A stretch of DNA of 30,270 nucleotides from an uncultured Prevotella sp. (GCA_937877595.1 CALFIY010000068.1:1-30270), one strand, 5' to 3'. Counted from the first letter of the stretch, positions 6,504-15,200 are shown. Made by a program: numbers and translations. The notes: generated by a model not told the origin, from the sequence alone.

Positions 6504-7403
6504 TTATACCAAATGCTCTATCAGGTCGGCACGCTCGCCTGGCAGCATGTCGATAACGGGCAGTTCTACCATCGTGTAGCAGCCTGGCTGCTGGCGCAAT
6601 GAGGCGCGCGCCACGTTGACAAGAACCTGGGCGGTAAGAGCAGGGTTGTTGATACTCATATTGAACTCAAGACGCTGGTTCTGCGTCTTGCCGCTGACGC
6701 CCTTGCGCACCAGGTGAACGCCATGTCCCATGTCGCGCACGTCGGCAACAGATGCTACGGCAAACACATGGGTCTCGTCGTTGGCAAAATAAGGGTCGGC
6801 CTTGATGGCTGCGGTAACATCCTCCAGTTTTGCACCGTCCTCCAGTTCTACATAGACCATGCGGCGATGAATACCTTCGCCGAGAGGAATGGTCATTGAC
6901 AGCGCATCGCGCACACCAGCCTTTGAGCGAACGCAAACGGAGTGGCCCATAGACATTCCAGGGCCGAAATTGGTATAACTGAGTCCGCGAGGTGCAAGAC
7001 TTTCCATCAGCATGCGAACAATGCTGTCAGAGCCCGGATCCCAGCCGGCGGCAATTACGCTGACAGTGCCTGTCTGCTTGTTAATCTCCATCAGGCGTTC
7101 GCGATAGCCTCGTATGTTTGTGTGTATGTCGAAAGAGTCGACGGTATTGATGCCAAGGGGAAGTATTTGCTTGGCATACTCCTCGCAGGAACGTGTAGGA
7201 GTGGCAAGTATTGCCACGTCGACATCCTTCAGATCGCGTATATCCTTCACTACTTCGTAATTGGCAAGTTCGGCCGGCTTGTTGTCGGCACCGCTACGGC
7301 GCACCACACCTGCTATCTCGAAGTCGGCAGATGCCTCAAGTGCTTCGATGGCGTACTTTCCAATGTTGCCGTATCCCACTACGGCTGCTCTAATCTTTTT
7401 CAT
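6504..7403 (-). CDS. ddh: meso-Diaminopimelate dehydrogenase
   Basis: NADPH-dependent amination of tetrahydrodipicolinate directly to meso-diaminopimelate, the one-step branch of lysine and peptidoglycan precursor synthesis used by some Bacteroidetes. The 299 residues match the family's usual ~300-330 length. The N-terminal Rossmann fold shows VVGYGNIGKYA (residues 9-19), followed by the VVRR segment, ILATPTRS, and the substrate-region motifs NTVDSFDIH, AAGWDPGSDS and NFGPGMSMGHSV. The gene starts 27 bases after the nuclease stop, so it may be read through from that operon. No exact promoter was found in the gap. Confidence 0.93.
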   Translation of the reverse strand: MKKIRAAVVGYGNIGKYAIEALEASADFEIAGVVRRSGADNKPAELANYEVVKDIRDLKDVDVAILATPTRSCEEYAKQILPLGINTVDSFDIHTNIRGYRERLMEINKQTGTVSVIAAGWDPGSDSIVRMLMESLAPRGLSYTNFGPGMSMGHSVCVRSKAGVRDALSMTIPLGEGIHRRMVYVELEDGAKLEDVTAAIKADPYFANDETHVFAVASVADVRDMGHGVHLVRKGVSGKTQNQRLEFNMSINNPALTAQVLVNVARASLRQQPGCYTMVELPVIDMLPGERADLIEHLV

Positions 7404-7430
7404 AATCGGACTATTTTTGTATTAAACATG

Positions 7431-8747
7431 TTAATTCGTTGTCGTGAGTTTCCAGAAACTCAGGTCGAAGGTCTGTTCTACTGCGTCTTCCACTTCATCG
7501 GGCAGATTGCAGAAGAAATCAATTCCTGTACGTTTCTCCAACTCGTCAATACTGATGGCATAGTCGCCAAGGTTGGGATTGGAGTCGGTGATGTCAAGGT
7601 GTTCAGTCCATAGACCTATGGCCTGATAGGTATCAGTCTCCTTGTTGTAATGGAGCAATGCCATATAGAAATATTTAGGTATAAGGAGACGATCATTGCA
7701 CTTCTCTGCATAGACACCGTCCACCCTGGTATCGCCAATAGTCACCTCGTCGCTGATGGTGGCGGCCTTGACGACATAGAGCGTATCGCAGTGGGCACCG
7801 GTGTAACTGTCGTTGGTAGCAAAGTTGCGCACAAGTGTTTCCATGCGGCTCCACAGTCCACCGTTGTGCTTTTGATACTGCGGCTGCATGTTGCTCAGGA
7901 AGAAAGTCTGCTTGTTCTGCTCGTTAGAGCACAGGCGGTCGGCCGACGGACAGAGATGGCCACGCGAAAAACCGCTGCCGCTGTAGTCATCAAGTGTAGC
8001 ACTGACGGCACAATCAGGATCAGCCTTAAAATCGTCGTTGCGATCGACGACAGAAAGTGTGTTGCCGGCATGCAGCGTATAGCATGTCCAGCGATTTGCA
8101 ATCTTTCCATTGTCCCACTCAAGGGAATAGGTTATTCCGTAGTCTTGTGTCTCTTTTACTATAACCTGATTGCCTGTGGGGTTGGTTGTTGACGAATACT
8201 GGTTGCTGTCAAGGTGCGGATATTCTATGCGGTAGGCATAGGTGTACACCTCCATGTCGAAACTCTTGCTGTTGGCATTGACATTGAGAGGTTCGATAGT
8301 TGCGCCGTATTCTATTTTCGTCATCTGCGAATACAGGTAGTCGACAGACGTTGCGCTTCCCTTGACATAAACCTTGATACCAATATCAGGAAGATAGGTT
8401 ACGTTGTCTATGTCATCCACACTGAATTCGTGCGTAGTGCCGTCAAGCATGTACAACGTCATGGCATGGACGAGTCCGTCGGCTGGAGCATTGGCAGGCT
8501 GGACGATTGTCGTTGACTGAGCGCTTGCCGCAACGGGAGCAAACAGCAATGACAGAGGCGAAAGCATGACAAGCAGGAGCAACTGCGACATCCATTCGAA
8601 AAGCGGTGAGGCTGCTTCGTCGGCATCTGTGTCTACAGGATCGGGCAGAAAGTCGAGACGGTTGCCGTCGGCTGATAGCGTGAGCAATGACAGTGGTGTA
8701 AGGTTGTGTATCTCAACCTCTGGTGCTGTGTATCTTCTTTTTTCCAT
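7431..8747 (-). CDS. Secreted DNA/RNA non-specific endonuclease (NUC/EndA family)
   Basis: A 438-residue protein whose C-terminal ~250 residues are a NUC domain that cuts DNA and RNA without sequence preference using a His-Asn metal centre. The active site reads SGFSRGHLCPSADR (the family DRGH motif with Ser for Asp), followed by FFLSNMQPQ and NGGLWSRME, which supplies the metal-binding Asn region. Before it lies a hydrophobic segment at about residues 53-77 ending VAASAQ, an export signal. The 52 residues ahead of that signal (MEKRRYTAPEVEIHNL...) resemble the short stand-alone peptides common in Prevotella genomes; a second ATG at residue 53 would give a conventional signal peptide. The start at 8747 is 18 bases after the stop of the upstream secreted protein, suggesting co-expression. 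Likely jobs are nucleic-acid scavenging or biofilm DNA removal; that is inference. Confidence 0.88.
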   Translation of the reverse strand: MEKRRYTAPEVEIHNLTPLSLLTLSADGNRLDFLPDPVDTDADEAASPLFEWMSQLLLLVMLSPLSLLFAPVAASAQSTTIVQPANAPADGLVHAMTLYMLDGTTHEFSVDDIDNVTYLPDIGIKVYVKGSATSVDYLYSQMTKIEYGATIEPLNVNANSKSFDMEVYTYAYRIEYPHLDSNQYSSTTNPTGNQVIVKETQDYGITYSLEWDNGKIANRWTCYTLHAGNTLSVVDRNDDFKADPDCAVSATLDDYSGSGFSRGHLCPSADRLCSNEQNKQTFFLSNMQPQYQKHNGGLWSRMETLVRNFATNDSYTGAHCDTLYVVKAATISDEVTIGDTRVDGVYAEKCNDRLLIPKYFYMALLHYNKETDTYQAIGLWTEHLDITDSNPNLGDYAISIDELEKRTGIDFFCNLPDEVEDAVEQTFDLSFWKLTTTN

Positions 8748-8765
8748 AGCGCTTAAGGTTGAGGG

Positions 8766-10829
8766 TTAACGGTTAATGATTTTCATGACACTGCCGGTGC
8801 CATTGCTGTCCGACGGGCGACGTACTATGCGCACGCCTTTGCTGCGGCTGTCGACACGGCGACCACTGAGGTCGTAGACCACGCCATCGCCTTCGACAGC
8901 AACAGAATTGCGCTCTGCACTACGCATGGTTGTGGTAAATCCGTCGTCGGCGATGAATATGCTTGCGTCCTGACCAGCGTCGGCTAAGCGGAAATATGCC
9001 CACATGCCGCGGATAGTGGCTTTCGACGGGTTGGAGGAGTAGCCAAGTGAACCGCTGTTTGTGAGGAAGCGCTCCGTACCGTCAGTGGCAAGCGCCGTTG
9101 GCGAATAGGCTGCCACAAAACTGTAGTCGGTACTGCCCACGGCCTGGGCAGCAGTACTGCTGAGAGTAACTCCACCGAACGTGGGATTGACAACATCCGA
9201 TGCCGGCTTAACAAGATATGGCTTGCCAGCCTCAACACTGCCGGCCGACCGGAAGTGCATCACGTGTCCATCGGTGCTGGCATACTCGCGGAGTTCGCCG
9301 TCTATCGCCACATCGAAAGGCAGCGATAACGTGTTCCACTGGCTGCTGCTGAGCGTACGCTGCAGGCGCACAGTGGCATCGCTGATGTCAGAAACAGGAC
9401 TGACAAATGCTTTCTGCTCGTCAATGACATAGACTACAGGACGCTGCGCACCTTCGTAGTATACAGGATACACCACGTTATTTGTCCCATCTGATATGGC
9501 GATGCCGGAGACATCTGCCAGAGCACCGTCGTAAAGTGAAGTGTACCCCTCAGAAGCATCGAGAGAATATTTGTTGTCAACAGTAATCGTGGTGCTGCCG
9601 CCAGTGGCTTCCACATCAACACCGTCATTGGCAATGCGTAGATTGCCTATCGTCACCCAGTCTGCAAGATGGGAAGAATAGTCGTCGGCACTGATGGCCA
9701 ATGGAGCCGTGGCACTCTCTGTGACAGGAGCAGCAAACGCCAGATAGCGCGTAGTGGTACGCTCAGTGGCAACAAGGGTTGGAACTCCGTTCTGCGTCTG
9801 GCGTCTGCCGATTATCCAGCCTGCCACGTGCTGATTGTGGGCCGGCTGCGGATTGAAAGCCGAGGCGGTAGCGAGGTCGAGACGAATGGCACCACTCGCA
9901 TCGCGCAGATAACACTGCGCATCGTCGACATGCAGCACTCTGGCGTTCTGCGCATCACTGAGAAAGAGACGGGCCTCGGTGCCATCGGCTAAAGCAAGCA
10001 TCTCGGCAATGCTGCCAACGGTGGTACCCAATGTGTAGGTTCGGCTCACGACACTGCTCACCGTGCTTCCGAAATAGGCTATGGCCTTTATGGTGGTAGT
10101 GGTGTTTATCTCTATCTGTGCAGGCTGTGTTGCTTTAGTGCCTGTATTGATGTCTGGCTCAGTGCCGTCGGTGGTATAGCGTACGGTGGTGCGCTCCGCA
10201 GGAGACACCGTAACCATTCTGCTTGGCGTCTCTGTAGTGTTTGGCCAGAAAGTGAAGCCGTCGCTAAGCGTCGGAGCAGGTATGGAGGTTGCTTCTTCTA
10301 TTATCTTGATATCGTCGAGGAATACACGCTTGCCTGTAAAAGTAACCGTGATTTCATCAGACGAAGGAGAAATATTTACGGAATATGTATTCCATGTGCT
10401 ATTGGTCACAGTCACTGAAGTCTGTCCCGTAACCGTTGCTCCTGTTGCAGTGACGGTCAGCGTATTTGTGCCACTTCCCCACCCCGCTGCCTGAAAAGTC
10501 AGAGTGGCTGTACTGACGGCAGAAAGAAGTGTAAGCGCCGGAGTGGTGCACGAGCCTGTTGCGCTGGTGGAGCCAAGTTTGATACAAGAACTGGCACCAC
10601 CTGTCGAGCCAGACATCGTCCAGCCATCAGCATCAAAATTGACATTATTGTTCGCAATGTTACCGGAATATTCTCCGTCGCGTCCTCCTTTACCTGTGGT
10701 GTTGCTAAACGTCTCATTGAGCAGCACGGTATTCGGATCTACATCGTCTGCCAATGCTACGGCACACAACGGTATGAGCAGGGCGCAGACGAGCCATCGC
10801 AGAGAAGGATAGGTGTGTTTTATGTGCAT
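8766..10829 (-). CDS. Large secreted multidomain protein with chitobiase-like (CHB_HEX_C) module; function unknown
   Basis: 687 residues from the ATG at 10829, which is followed by a good signal peptide (HIKHTYPSLRWLVCALLIPL, then CAVALADD). In-frame ATGs farther upstream would add 47 residues without signal character and overlap the preceding gene, so I reject them. The order of parts is: a jelly-roll-like region with LNETFSN and GGASSCIKLG (about 30-190); a short beta module with VRYTTDGTEPD typical of chitobiase/hexosaminidase C-terminal-like domains (about 190-265); an OB-like region with LFLSDAQNARVLHVDDAQCYL (about 275-390); beta-rich sequence; and a C-terminus reading VYDLSGRRV and ending VMKIINR, a common tail of secreted Prevotella proteins that may be a degenerate type IX sorting signal. 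It has no catalytic motif that I can see. It precedes the secreted nuclease by 18 bases. Confidence 0.8.
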   Translation of the reverse strand: MHIKHTYPSLRWLVCALLIPLCAVALADDVDPNTVLLNETFSNTTGKGGRDGEYSGNIANNNVNFDADGWTMSGSTGGASSCIKLGSTSATGSCTTPALTLLSAVSTATLTFQAAGWGSGTNTLTVTATGATVTGQTSVTVTNSTWNTYSVNISPSSDEITVTFTGKRVFLDDIKIIEEATSIPAPTLSDGFTFWPNTTETPSRMVTVSPAERTTVRYTTDGTEPDINTGTKATQPAQIEINTTTTIKAIAYFGSTVSSVVSRTYTLGTTVGSIAEMLALADGTEARLFLSDAQNARVLHVDDAQCYLRDASGAIRLDLATASAFNPQPAHNQHVAGWIIGRRQTQNGVPTLVATERTTTRYLAFAAPVTESATAPLAISADDYSSHLADWVTIGNLRIANDGVDVEATGGSTTITVDNKYSLDASEGYTSLYDGALADVSGIAISDGTNNVVYPVYYEGAQRPVVYVIDEQKAFVSPVSDISDATVRLQRTLSSSQWNTLSLPFDVAIDGELREYASTDGHVMHFRSAGSVEAGKPYLVKPASDVVNPTFGGVTLSSTAAQAVGSTDYSFVAAYSPTALATDGTERFLTNSGSLGYSSNPSKATIRGMWAYFRLADAGQDASIFIADDGFTTTMRSAERNSVAVEGDGVVYDLSGRRVDSRSKGVRIVRRPSDSNGTGSVMKIINR

Positions 10830-10857
10830 TATAATATGTTTTTGCCGTAAATACGGA

Positions 10858-12168
10858 TTATTCAACAAGATCTTGCAATGCCACGTCATGCAGGCTGTGC
10901 AGATAGTACATGCGGCGCTCCATGGCCTTTGCCCACTGAGCAGAGAAGAGTTCGCTGACATCAAGATCAATCTTCCAGCGTCCCATAGATTCCAGTCTGT
11001 CTATCATCACGCCAAGCGACAGATTGCGCAGATCTTCTGCTGGCATATAGAATGAGGCCTCGCCCTTTTCGTCGGTTGTTATCTCTACCAGCAGACGAGC
11101 CTCCGTAAGTTTATATAGCAGGTCGTTGACTATACGTATAGGTATCTGCGTGTCGCTGCAAAGTTCATTGGAAGTGTAGGGACGCTGACCAGACTCGAAG
11201 CGCTTGCAGATGCGGCCCATCAACTGAGCACAAAGCATGATGGTATAACGATGACTTATTTCCGATGTCTGCGCATCGTAGTCGTAATAGTCCAAATTCT
11301 GATTGGCATAACACAATTCAGCACCGAAAAGACATATTGTCCACGATATCTGTATCCATAGCATGAACAGCGGAAGTGCAGCAAACGAACCGTAAATGGC
11401 ATTGTAACTCGACAGAAAAACCTGCGAGTGGATGTAAATGATTTGCAAGCCCTGCATAGCGAAACCTGCCAATATTCCCGGCACAAGTGCTGCCATCGGT
11501 TTGACATGGGTGTTGGGCATGAAAATGTATAGGGCTACAAACATTGCCGACATGATAACATAGGGTATCAAGTCGATAAAGAAGCGCATCATTGGAGCGA
11601 GCAGCAGAAAGTTTGGCATTTCATCGGCTATCGTCGTGATGAAAATTGTAACTCCTGACGTGAGGACTATAATGATGGGGAAAGAAAAAAACATGGCTAC
11701 ATAGTCGGTGAATGTCCTGAATAGCGAACGGGGTTTCTTCACCTGCCATATTTCATTAAACGTCTGCTCGACATTGCTCACCAGCATGAGTACCGTGTAA
11801 AGCATGAAAACAAGACCGATACCAAGGAAAACTCCACTCTTGGTGTGTACAAGATAGGAATTAACAAATCCAATAATGACATCGGCCACCTGGGGCTGCG
11901 ATTCTAATGCGCCCTTGAACCACACCTCTATATATTTACTGTAGCCGAAGCCTCTGGCAATGGCAAAGACAACAGCAAGAATAGGAACAATGGCGAGAAG
12001 TGTGCAGTATGTGAGTGCCGATGCTTTCTGCGTCACTCTCTTCGCCGTGAAAAAGCGTATAGCGAGAACGAGTTTCTTCAGGACTTCAAACAGAAGCCAT
12101 TTGGCTGGTGACATATCACTGGCTGACTTTCGCCAAATGTCTACTTTGAAAAACCTTACTACGTTCAT
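10858..12168 (-). CDS. YihY/BrkB-family inner-membrane protein
   Basis: 436 residues from the ATG at 12168 (MNVVRFFKVD). A longer frame back to 12282 exists but its first 38 codons lie in the 3' part of RNase P RNA, so it is rejected. The N-terminal ~300 residues hold about six membrane helices with family landmarks QKASALTYCTLLAIVPILA, NVEQTFNEIW and YGSFAALPLFMLWIQISW. The C-terminal ~130 residues are a soluble winged-helix-like part (SNELCSDTQIPIRIVNDLLYKLTEARLL, broken here only for reading) that is common in Bacteroidetes members. The family was once called ribonuclease BN by mistake; its real function is not settled. It follows rnpB by about 45 bases, and precedes the large secreted protein by 28 bases. 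Confidence 0.88.
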   Translation of the reverse strand: MNVVRFFKVDIWRKSASDMSPAKWLLFEVLKKLVLAIRFFTAKRVTQKASALTYCTLLAIVPILAVVFAIARGFGYSKYIEVWFKGALESQPQVADVIIGFVNSYLVHTKSGVFLGIGLVFMLYTVLMLVSNVEQTFNEIWQVKKPRSLFRTFTDYVAMFFSFPIIIVLTSGVTIFITTIADEMPNFLLLAPMMRFFIDLIPYVIMSAMFVALYIFMPNTHVKPMAALVPGILAGFAMQGLQIIYIHSQVFLSSYNAIYGSFAALPLFMLWIQISWTICLFGAELCYANQNLDYYDYDAQTSEISHRYTIMLCAQLMGRICKRFESGQRPYTSNELCSDTQIPIRIVNDLLYKLTEARLLVEITTDEKGEASFYMPAEDLRNLSLGVMIDRLESMGRWKIDLDVSELFSAQWAKAMERRMYYLHSLHDVALQDLVE

Positions 12169-12210
12169 GTCGTGCAAAAAGAGTTTGCGGCAACTGATAT
12201 TCCTGTTATG

Positions 12211-12229
12211 AAAAAGGCGGCGGCGCTTC
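12211..12229 (-). terminator. Intrinsic terminator of rnpB
   Basis: The GC-rich 3' arm of P1 (12216-12229) is followed by a run of five T on the minus strand (12211-12215). The hairpin partner is the distant 5' arm of P1, so termination by P1 itself is an inference; a local hairpin is not evident. Confidence 0.4.
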
Positions 12230-12614
12230 TGTAAGCCGGGTTCTGTTGCCTGTGCGGTAATACCACACCGACCGTCTGCCATTTATCTACGACGTAAGTC
12301 ACCCTACGTCTGAAGCATTCTACCCTCCATCATCGGACGGACAGCCCTCAAGCGATGGTATACGCGAACTTGCAGCCCCCAGACGGAACGGCCTGACGAT
12401 CACCCGCCAGCCGGTGGTCTCTTACACTCGCCTTCTCACCCTTACCACGCAACACGCTTGCGCATAAATTGCATGGCGGTTGTTTTCTTCTCCCGTATCC
12501 AGCCGTAACTTTTCCGACTGCTTCTATTTTCGGAAGTGGGGTGTCCTGCGCTGCCCGGACTTTCCTCTCGCACCATTTACTGATGCCAGCGACAGACCGA
12601 AGCGCTACCGCCGT
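12211..12614 (-). ncRNA. rnpB: RNase P RNA (M1 RNA), bacterial class A
   Basis: Catalytic RNA that trims the 5' leader of pre-tRNA. On the minus strand the universally conserved 5' core GAGGAAAGTCCGGGC is at 12553-12567 and the conserved 3' core ACAGAACCCGGCTTAC at 12231-12246. The ends pair as helix P1: 5' arm 12599-12612 (GGCGGTAGCGCTTC) with 3' arm 12216-12229 (GAAGCGCCGCCGCC), allowing a two-base bulge. Length of about 400 nt is normal. The P1 helix is followed directly by TTTTT (12211-12215), which can serve as the terminator. The 5' end falls 5-7 bases after the -7 element at 12618-12625, which supports the boundary. Confidence 0.97.
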
Positions 12615-12617
12615 TTG

Positions 12618-12625
12618 CAAAATTA
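12618..12625 (-). promoter_or_regulatory. rnpB promoter, -7 element
   Basis: TAATTTTG on the minus strand matches TAnnTTTG. A TTTG occurs upstream at 12649-12652, but with a 23-base spacer, longer than the usual 19-20, so the -33 element is uncertain. Expected transcription start near 12612 coincides with the first base of the P1 helix of RNase P RNA. Confidence 0.6.
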
Positions 12626-12699
12626 CATACTTCTTGAATAAAACATGTCAAAAAGTAAGAAAAATATTCAGAAAAACTACTTACTTGCTGAAAAGCGAC

Positions 12700-13215
12700 C
12701 TACTCTTCTGTCTTCGGTGCATTTCCCGTCTCTTTTTTCAGAAAATCATGTAGCAACTGCATTGCCCGATGCGTTGCTATTGCAAGATTAATGTCGCGGC
12801 CATGATCTTCCTCAACCTTTACAGCCACTTGTTGCTGCTGTGTGCCGCAAGCCAGCCATATTGTGCCGACAGGAATATCAGGGCGGCCACCCGTAGGACC
12901 TGCATAGCCCGTAGCCGCAACAGCGTAGTCGGTTTTCAGTTGACGGCAGGCTCCCGCCACCATCTGCTTTGCCACTTCCTCGCACACCGCTGTCTGTTCC
13001 TGCAGCACGTCGTGGTCTACTCCAAGCAGGTTCTCCTTTACCTCATCAACGTAGCAGATAATGCCTCCCTTGAAATACTTAGAAGCACCAGGCACTGCAA
13101 TAAGTGCCTCGGCTATGCGGCCACCAGTGCAACTCTCTGCCGTGGCAACGGTACGTTCCATCTCCCACAGGAGTTGGCTTATCTCTCTACTGATAATCTT
13201 GCTTTCAAAATCCAT
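12700..13215 (-). CDS. pncC: CinA C-terminal-domain protein (nicotinamide-nucleotide amidohydrolase type)
   Basis: 171 residues, the size of a stand-alone CinA C-terminal domain. The family enzyme PncC deamidates nicotinamide mononucleotide to nicotinate mononucleotide in pyridine-nucleotide recycling. Motifs seen are TAESCTGGRIAEAL (residues ~24-37, catalytic Ser region), the YVDEVKENLLGV segment, TAVCEEVAKQM, and ATGYAGPTGG with PVGTIWLA, where the family usually reads SGIAGP-GG. There is no N-terminal MocR/MoaB-like CinA domain. It lies 15 bases downstream of tsaD, making it the last gene of map-tsaD-cinA. The activity is inferred from the family; some members lack it. Confidence 0.85.
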   Translation of the reverse strand: MDFESKIISREISQLLWEMERTVATAESCTGGRIAEALIAVPGASKYFKGGIICYVDEVKENLLGVDHDVLQEQTAVCEEVAKQMVAGACRQLKTDYAVAATGYAGPTGGRPDIPVGTIWLACGTQQQQVAVKVEEDHGRDINLAIATHRAMQLLHDFLKKETGNAPKTEE

Positions 13216-13230
13216 AATAAATATGTATAG

Positions 13231-14262
13231 TTAAATTTTGTATGTTACTTTAGAAAATGCTGGCGCATCAATGGGGCATGTCTGTCCGTCAAGATACTTA
13301 TAGTAGCCCACAATGCCTATCATGGCAGCGTTGTCGGTAGTATAACTGAATGGTGGTATATAAACTGTCCAGCCGTAACGGCGCGCATGCTCGTGGAATG
13401 CGTTGCGCAAGCCAGTGTTTGCGCTGACTCCTCCTGCTACGGCGACGTGCTTAATGCCTGTCTGCTTAACTGCAAGACGAAGTTTCTTCATAAGGATATC
13501 AACTACCGTACGTTCAAGCGACGCTGCGATGTCGGCTTTGTGCTTTTCTACGAAATCCGGCTCCTGAGCCACCCATTTTCGGAGAGAGTAGAGAAAAGAA
13601 GTTTTCAATCCGGAAAAACTATAATTGAGTGCAGGAATGTGAGGCTCTGCGAAATGAAAAGCATCGGGATTGCCCTGACGGGCAAGTTTATCTATGATTG
13701 GCCCACCGGGATATCCCAGTCCCATTACCTTGGAACACTTGTCAACGGCCTCACCTGCAGCATCGTCGATTGTCTCGCCCAGAACTTCCATATCATTATA
13801 GGCTTTGACTAACACTATCTGCGAATTGCCTCCGCTGACAAGCAAACAGATGAACGGCAATGGAGGCTGAGTGTTGCTGTCAGCAGACTCTCGGATGAAG
13901 TGAGCCATTACATGTCCCTGCAGGTGATTGACATCTATCAGCGGTATGCCAAGCGAGCGAGCCATTCCCTTTGCAAAATTTATCCCAACGAGCAGAGAGC
14001 CCATGAGTCCCGGACCACGGGTGAAGGCAATAGCATTAAGTTGCTCCTTCTCCACGCCCGCACGCTTCAGCGCCTGCTGCACTACCGGCACCACATTTTG
14101 CTGATGGGCACGTGAAGCCAACTCTGGCACTACGCCGCCATACGCTTCGTGCACGGCCTGGGATGCTGTCACGTTTGACAGCAGCACATCGCCGCGAAGC
14201 ACGGCTGCCGACGTATCATCGCACGAACTTTCTATTGCTAAAATATAACACTCGGTGTTCAT
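13231..14262 (-). CDS. tsaD: tRNA N6-adenosine threonylcarbamoyltransferase
   Basis: Transfers threonylcarbamoyl from TC-AMP to A37 of ANN-decoding tRNAs (t6A), acting with TsaB and TsaE. The 343 residues are full length. Landmarks of the ASKHA fold are ESSCDDTSAAVL at the N-terminus, the metal-binding pair in HLQGHVMAHF (the HxxGH motif), LLVSGGNSQIVLV, DDAAGEAVDKCSKVMGLGYPGGP, VAGGVSANTGLR and the third metal ligand in YTTDNAAMIG. It starts 16 bases after map and leads into cinA 15 bases later. Its product t6A is the substrate of the TcdA encoded at 17453-18256, so both halves of the ct6A pathway lie within 4 kb. Confidence 0.97.
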   Translation of the reverse strand: MNTECYILAIESSCDDTSAAVLRGDVLLSNVTASQAVHEAYGGVVPELASRAHQQNVVPVVQQALKRAGVEKEQLNAIAFTRGPGLMGSLLVGINFAKGMARSLGIPLIDVNHLQGHVMAHFIRESADSNTQPPLPFICLLVSGGNSQIVLVKAYNDMEVLGETIDDAAGEAVDKCSKVMGLGYPGGPIIDKLARQGNPDAFHFAEPHIPALNYSFSGLKTSFLYSLRKWVAQEPDFVEKHKADIAASLERTVVDILMKKLRLAVKQTGIKHVAVAGGVSANTGLRNAFHEHARRYGWTVYIPPFSYTTDNAAMIGIVGYYKYLDGQTCPIDAPAFSKVTYKI

Positions 14263-14278
14263 CAGTAGTATTCTATCT

Positions 14279-15157
14279 TTATTTTGTAAGTATCTCTACA
14301 CCATGTTCCGTCATAAGCAGTGTGTGTTCCCACTGCGCCGATGGCTGTTCGTCTTCCGAAATAACCTCCCAGCCGAACGGGTCGTCAGCATCGATAAACA
14401 CGCGCCATGTTCCCATGTTTATCATTGGCTCAATTGTAAACACCATTCCGGGTACAAGCAACATGCCTTTGCCTTTATCGGAAAAATGCGGAACGTCGGG
14501 CTCTTCATGGAAAGCAAGACCAACACCATGGCCACACAAATCACGAACAACACCATAGTGATATTTTTTTGCATGCTTCTCTATGGCACGGCCAATATCG
14601 TTTACGAAGCCCCACGGCTTTGCTGCTTCCATTCCTATTTCAAGGCACTCACGAGCCACGCGCACCAACTGTTCACGCTCTGGCGACGTCTTACCAATGA
14701 TAAACATGCGCGAGGCATCGGCATAATAGCCGTCGAGAATAGTAGTAAAGTCTACATTTATTATATCACCTTCCTGAAGTATGTCGGTAGCCTTGGGAAT
14801 TCCATGGCAAACAACCTCATTGATACTCGTACACACTGACATAGGGAACGGCACAGTCTCTTCGTCACCTCCATAGTTCAAACAGGCAGGAATTGCACCG
14901 TGTTCTTCACAGTAATTACGGCATATTTGATCTATTTCCAGCGTTGACATTCCAGCGCAAATGGCATCGGCTACAGCATCAAGCACACCAGTGTTTACAA
15001 CACCAGCCTTGCGTATGCCTTCTATCTGCTCCGAAGTTTTTATTAGTTCACGCGTAGGAACGAGAAGCCCTTTGTTTTCCATATACATCACGCGTTTATC
15101 TAACTCAGTGGGCTGTTCGCCTGACCGACAACGGTATCTTCTCCTATTCATAAACAT
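14279..15157 (-). CDS. map: Methionine aminopeptidase, type I
   Basis: Removes the initiator methionine from new proteins with a two-metal centre. All five ligands are visible: two aspartates in INVDFTTILDGYYADASRMF, the histidine in CGHGVGLAFHEEP, and glutamates in FTIEPMIN and QWEHTLLMT. The 292 residues exceed the ~250-265 of E. coli MAP by an N-terminal extension of about 35 residues (basic NRRRYRC, then ELDKRVMYMENKGL) before the usual IKTSEQIEGIRKAG start. I recall such extensions from other Bacteroidetes MAPs. A second ATG two codons in (15151) is an alternative start. The gene heads the map-tsaD-cinA group. Confidence 0.95.
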   Translation of the reverse strand: MFMNRRRYRCRSGEQPTELDKRVMYMENKGLLVPTRELIKTSEQIEGIRKAGVVNTGVLDAVADAICAGMSTLEIDQICRNYCEEHGAIPACLNYGGDEETVPFPMSVCTSINEVVCHGIPKATDILQEGDIINVDFTTILDGYYADASRMFIIGKTSPEREQLVRVARECLEIGMEAAKPWGFVNDIGRAIEKHAKKYHYGVVRDLCGHGVGLAFHEEPDVPHFSDKGKGMLLVPGMVFTIEPMINMGTWRVFIDADDPFGWEVISEDEQPSAQWEHTLLMTEHGVEILTK

Positions 15158-15200
15158 CAGATTTTACCAAACAGTAATTGCAACTCAGGTTTTTCGGTTG

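Noticed and set aside
10845..10856. Palindrome CCGTAAATACGG after the BrkB gene as a terminator
   Set aside because: The stem is only 5 bp and no T-run follows on the minus strand.
12348..12620. 90-codon frame on the minus strand
   Set aside because: It lies wholly within RNase P RNA, whose conserved cores and P1 helix are present.
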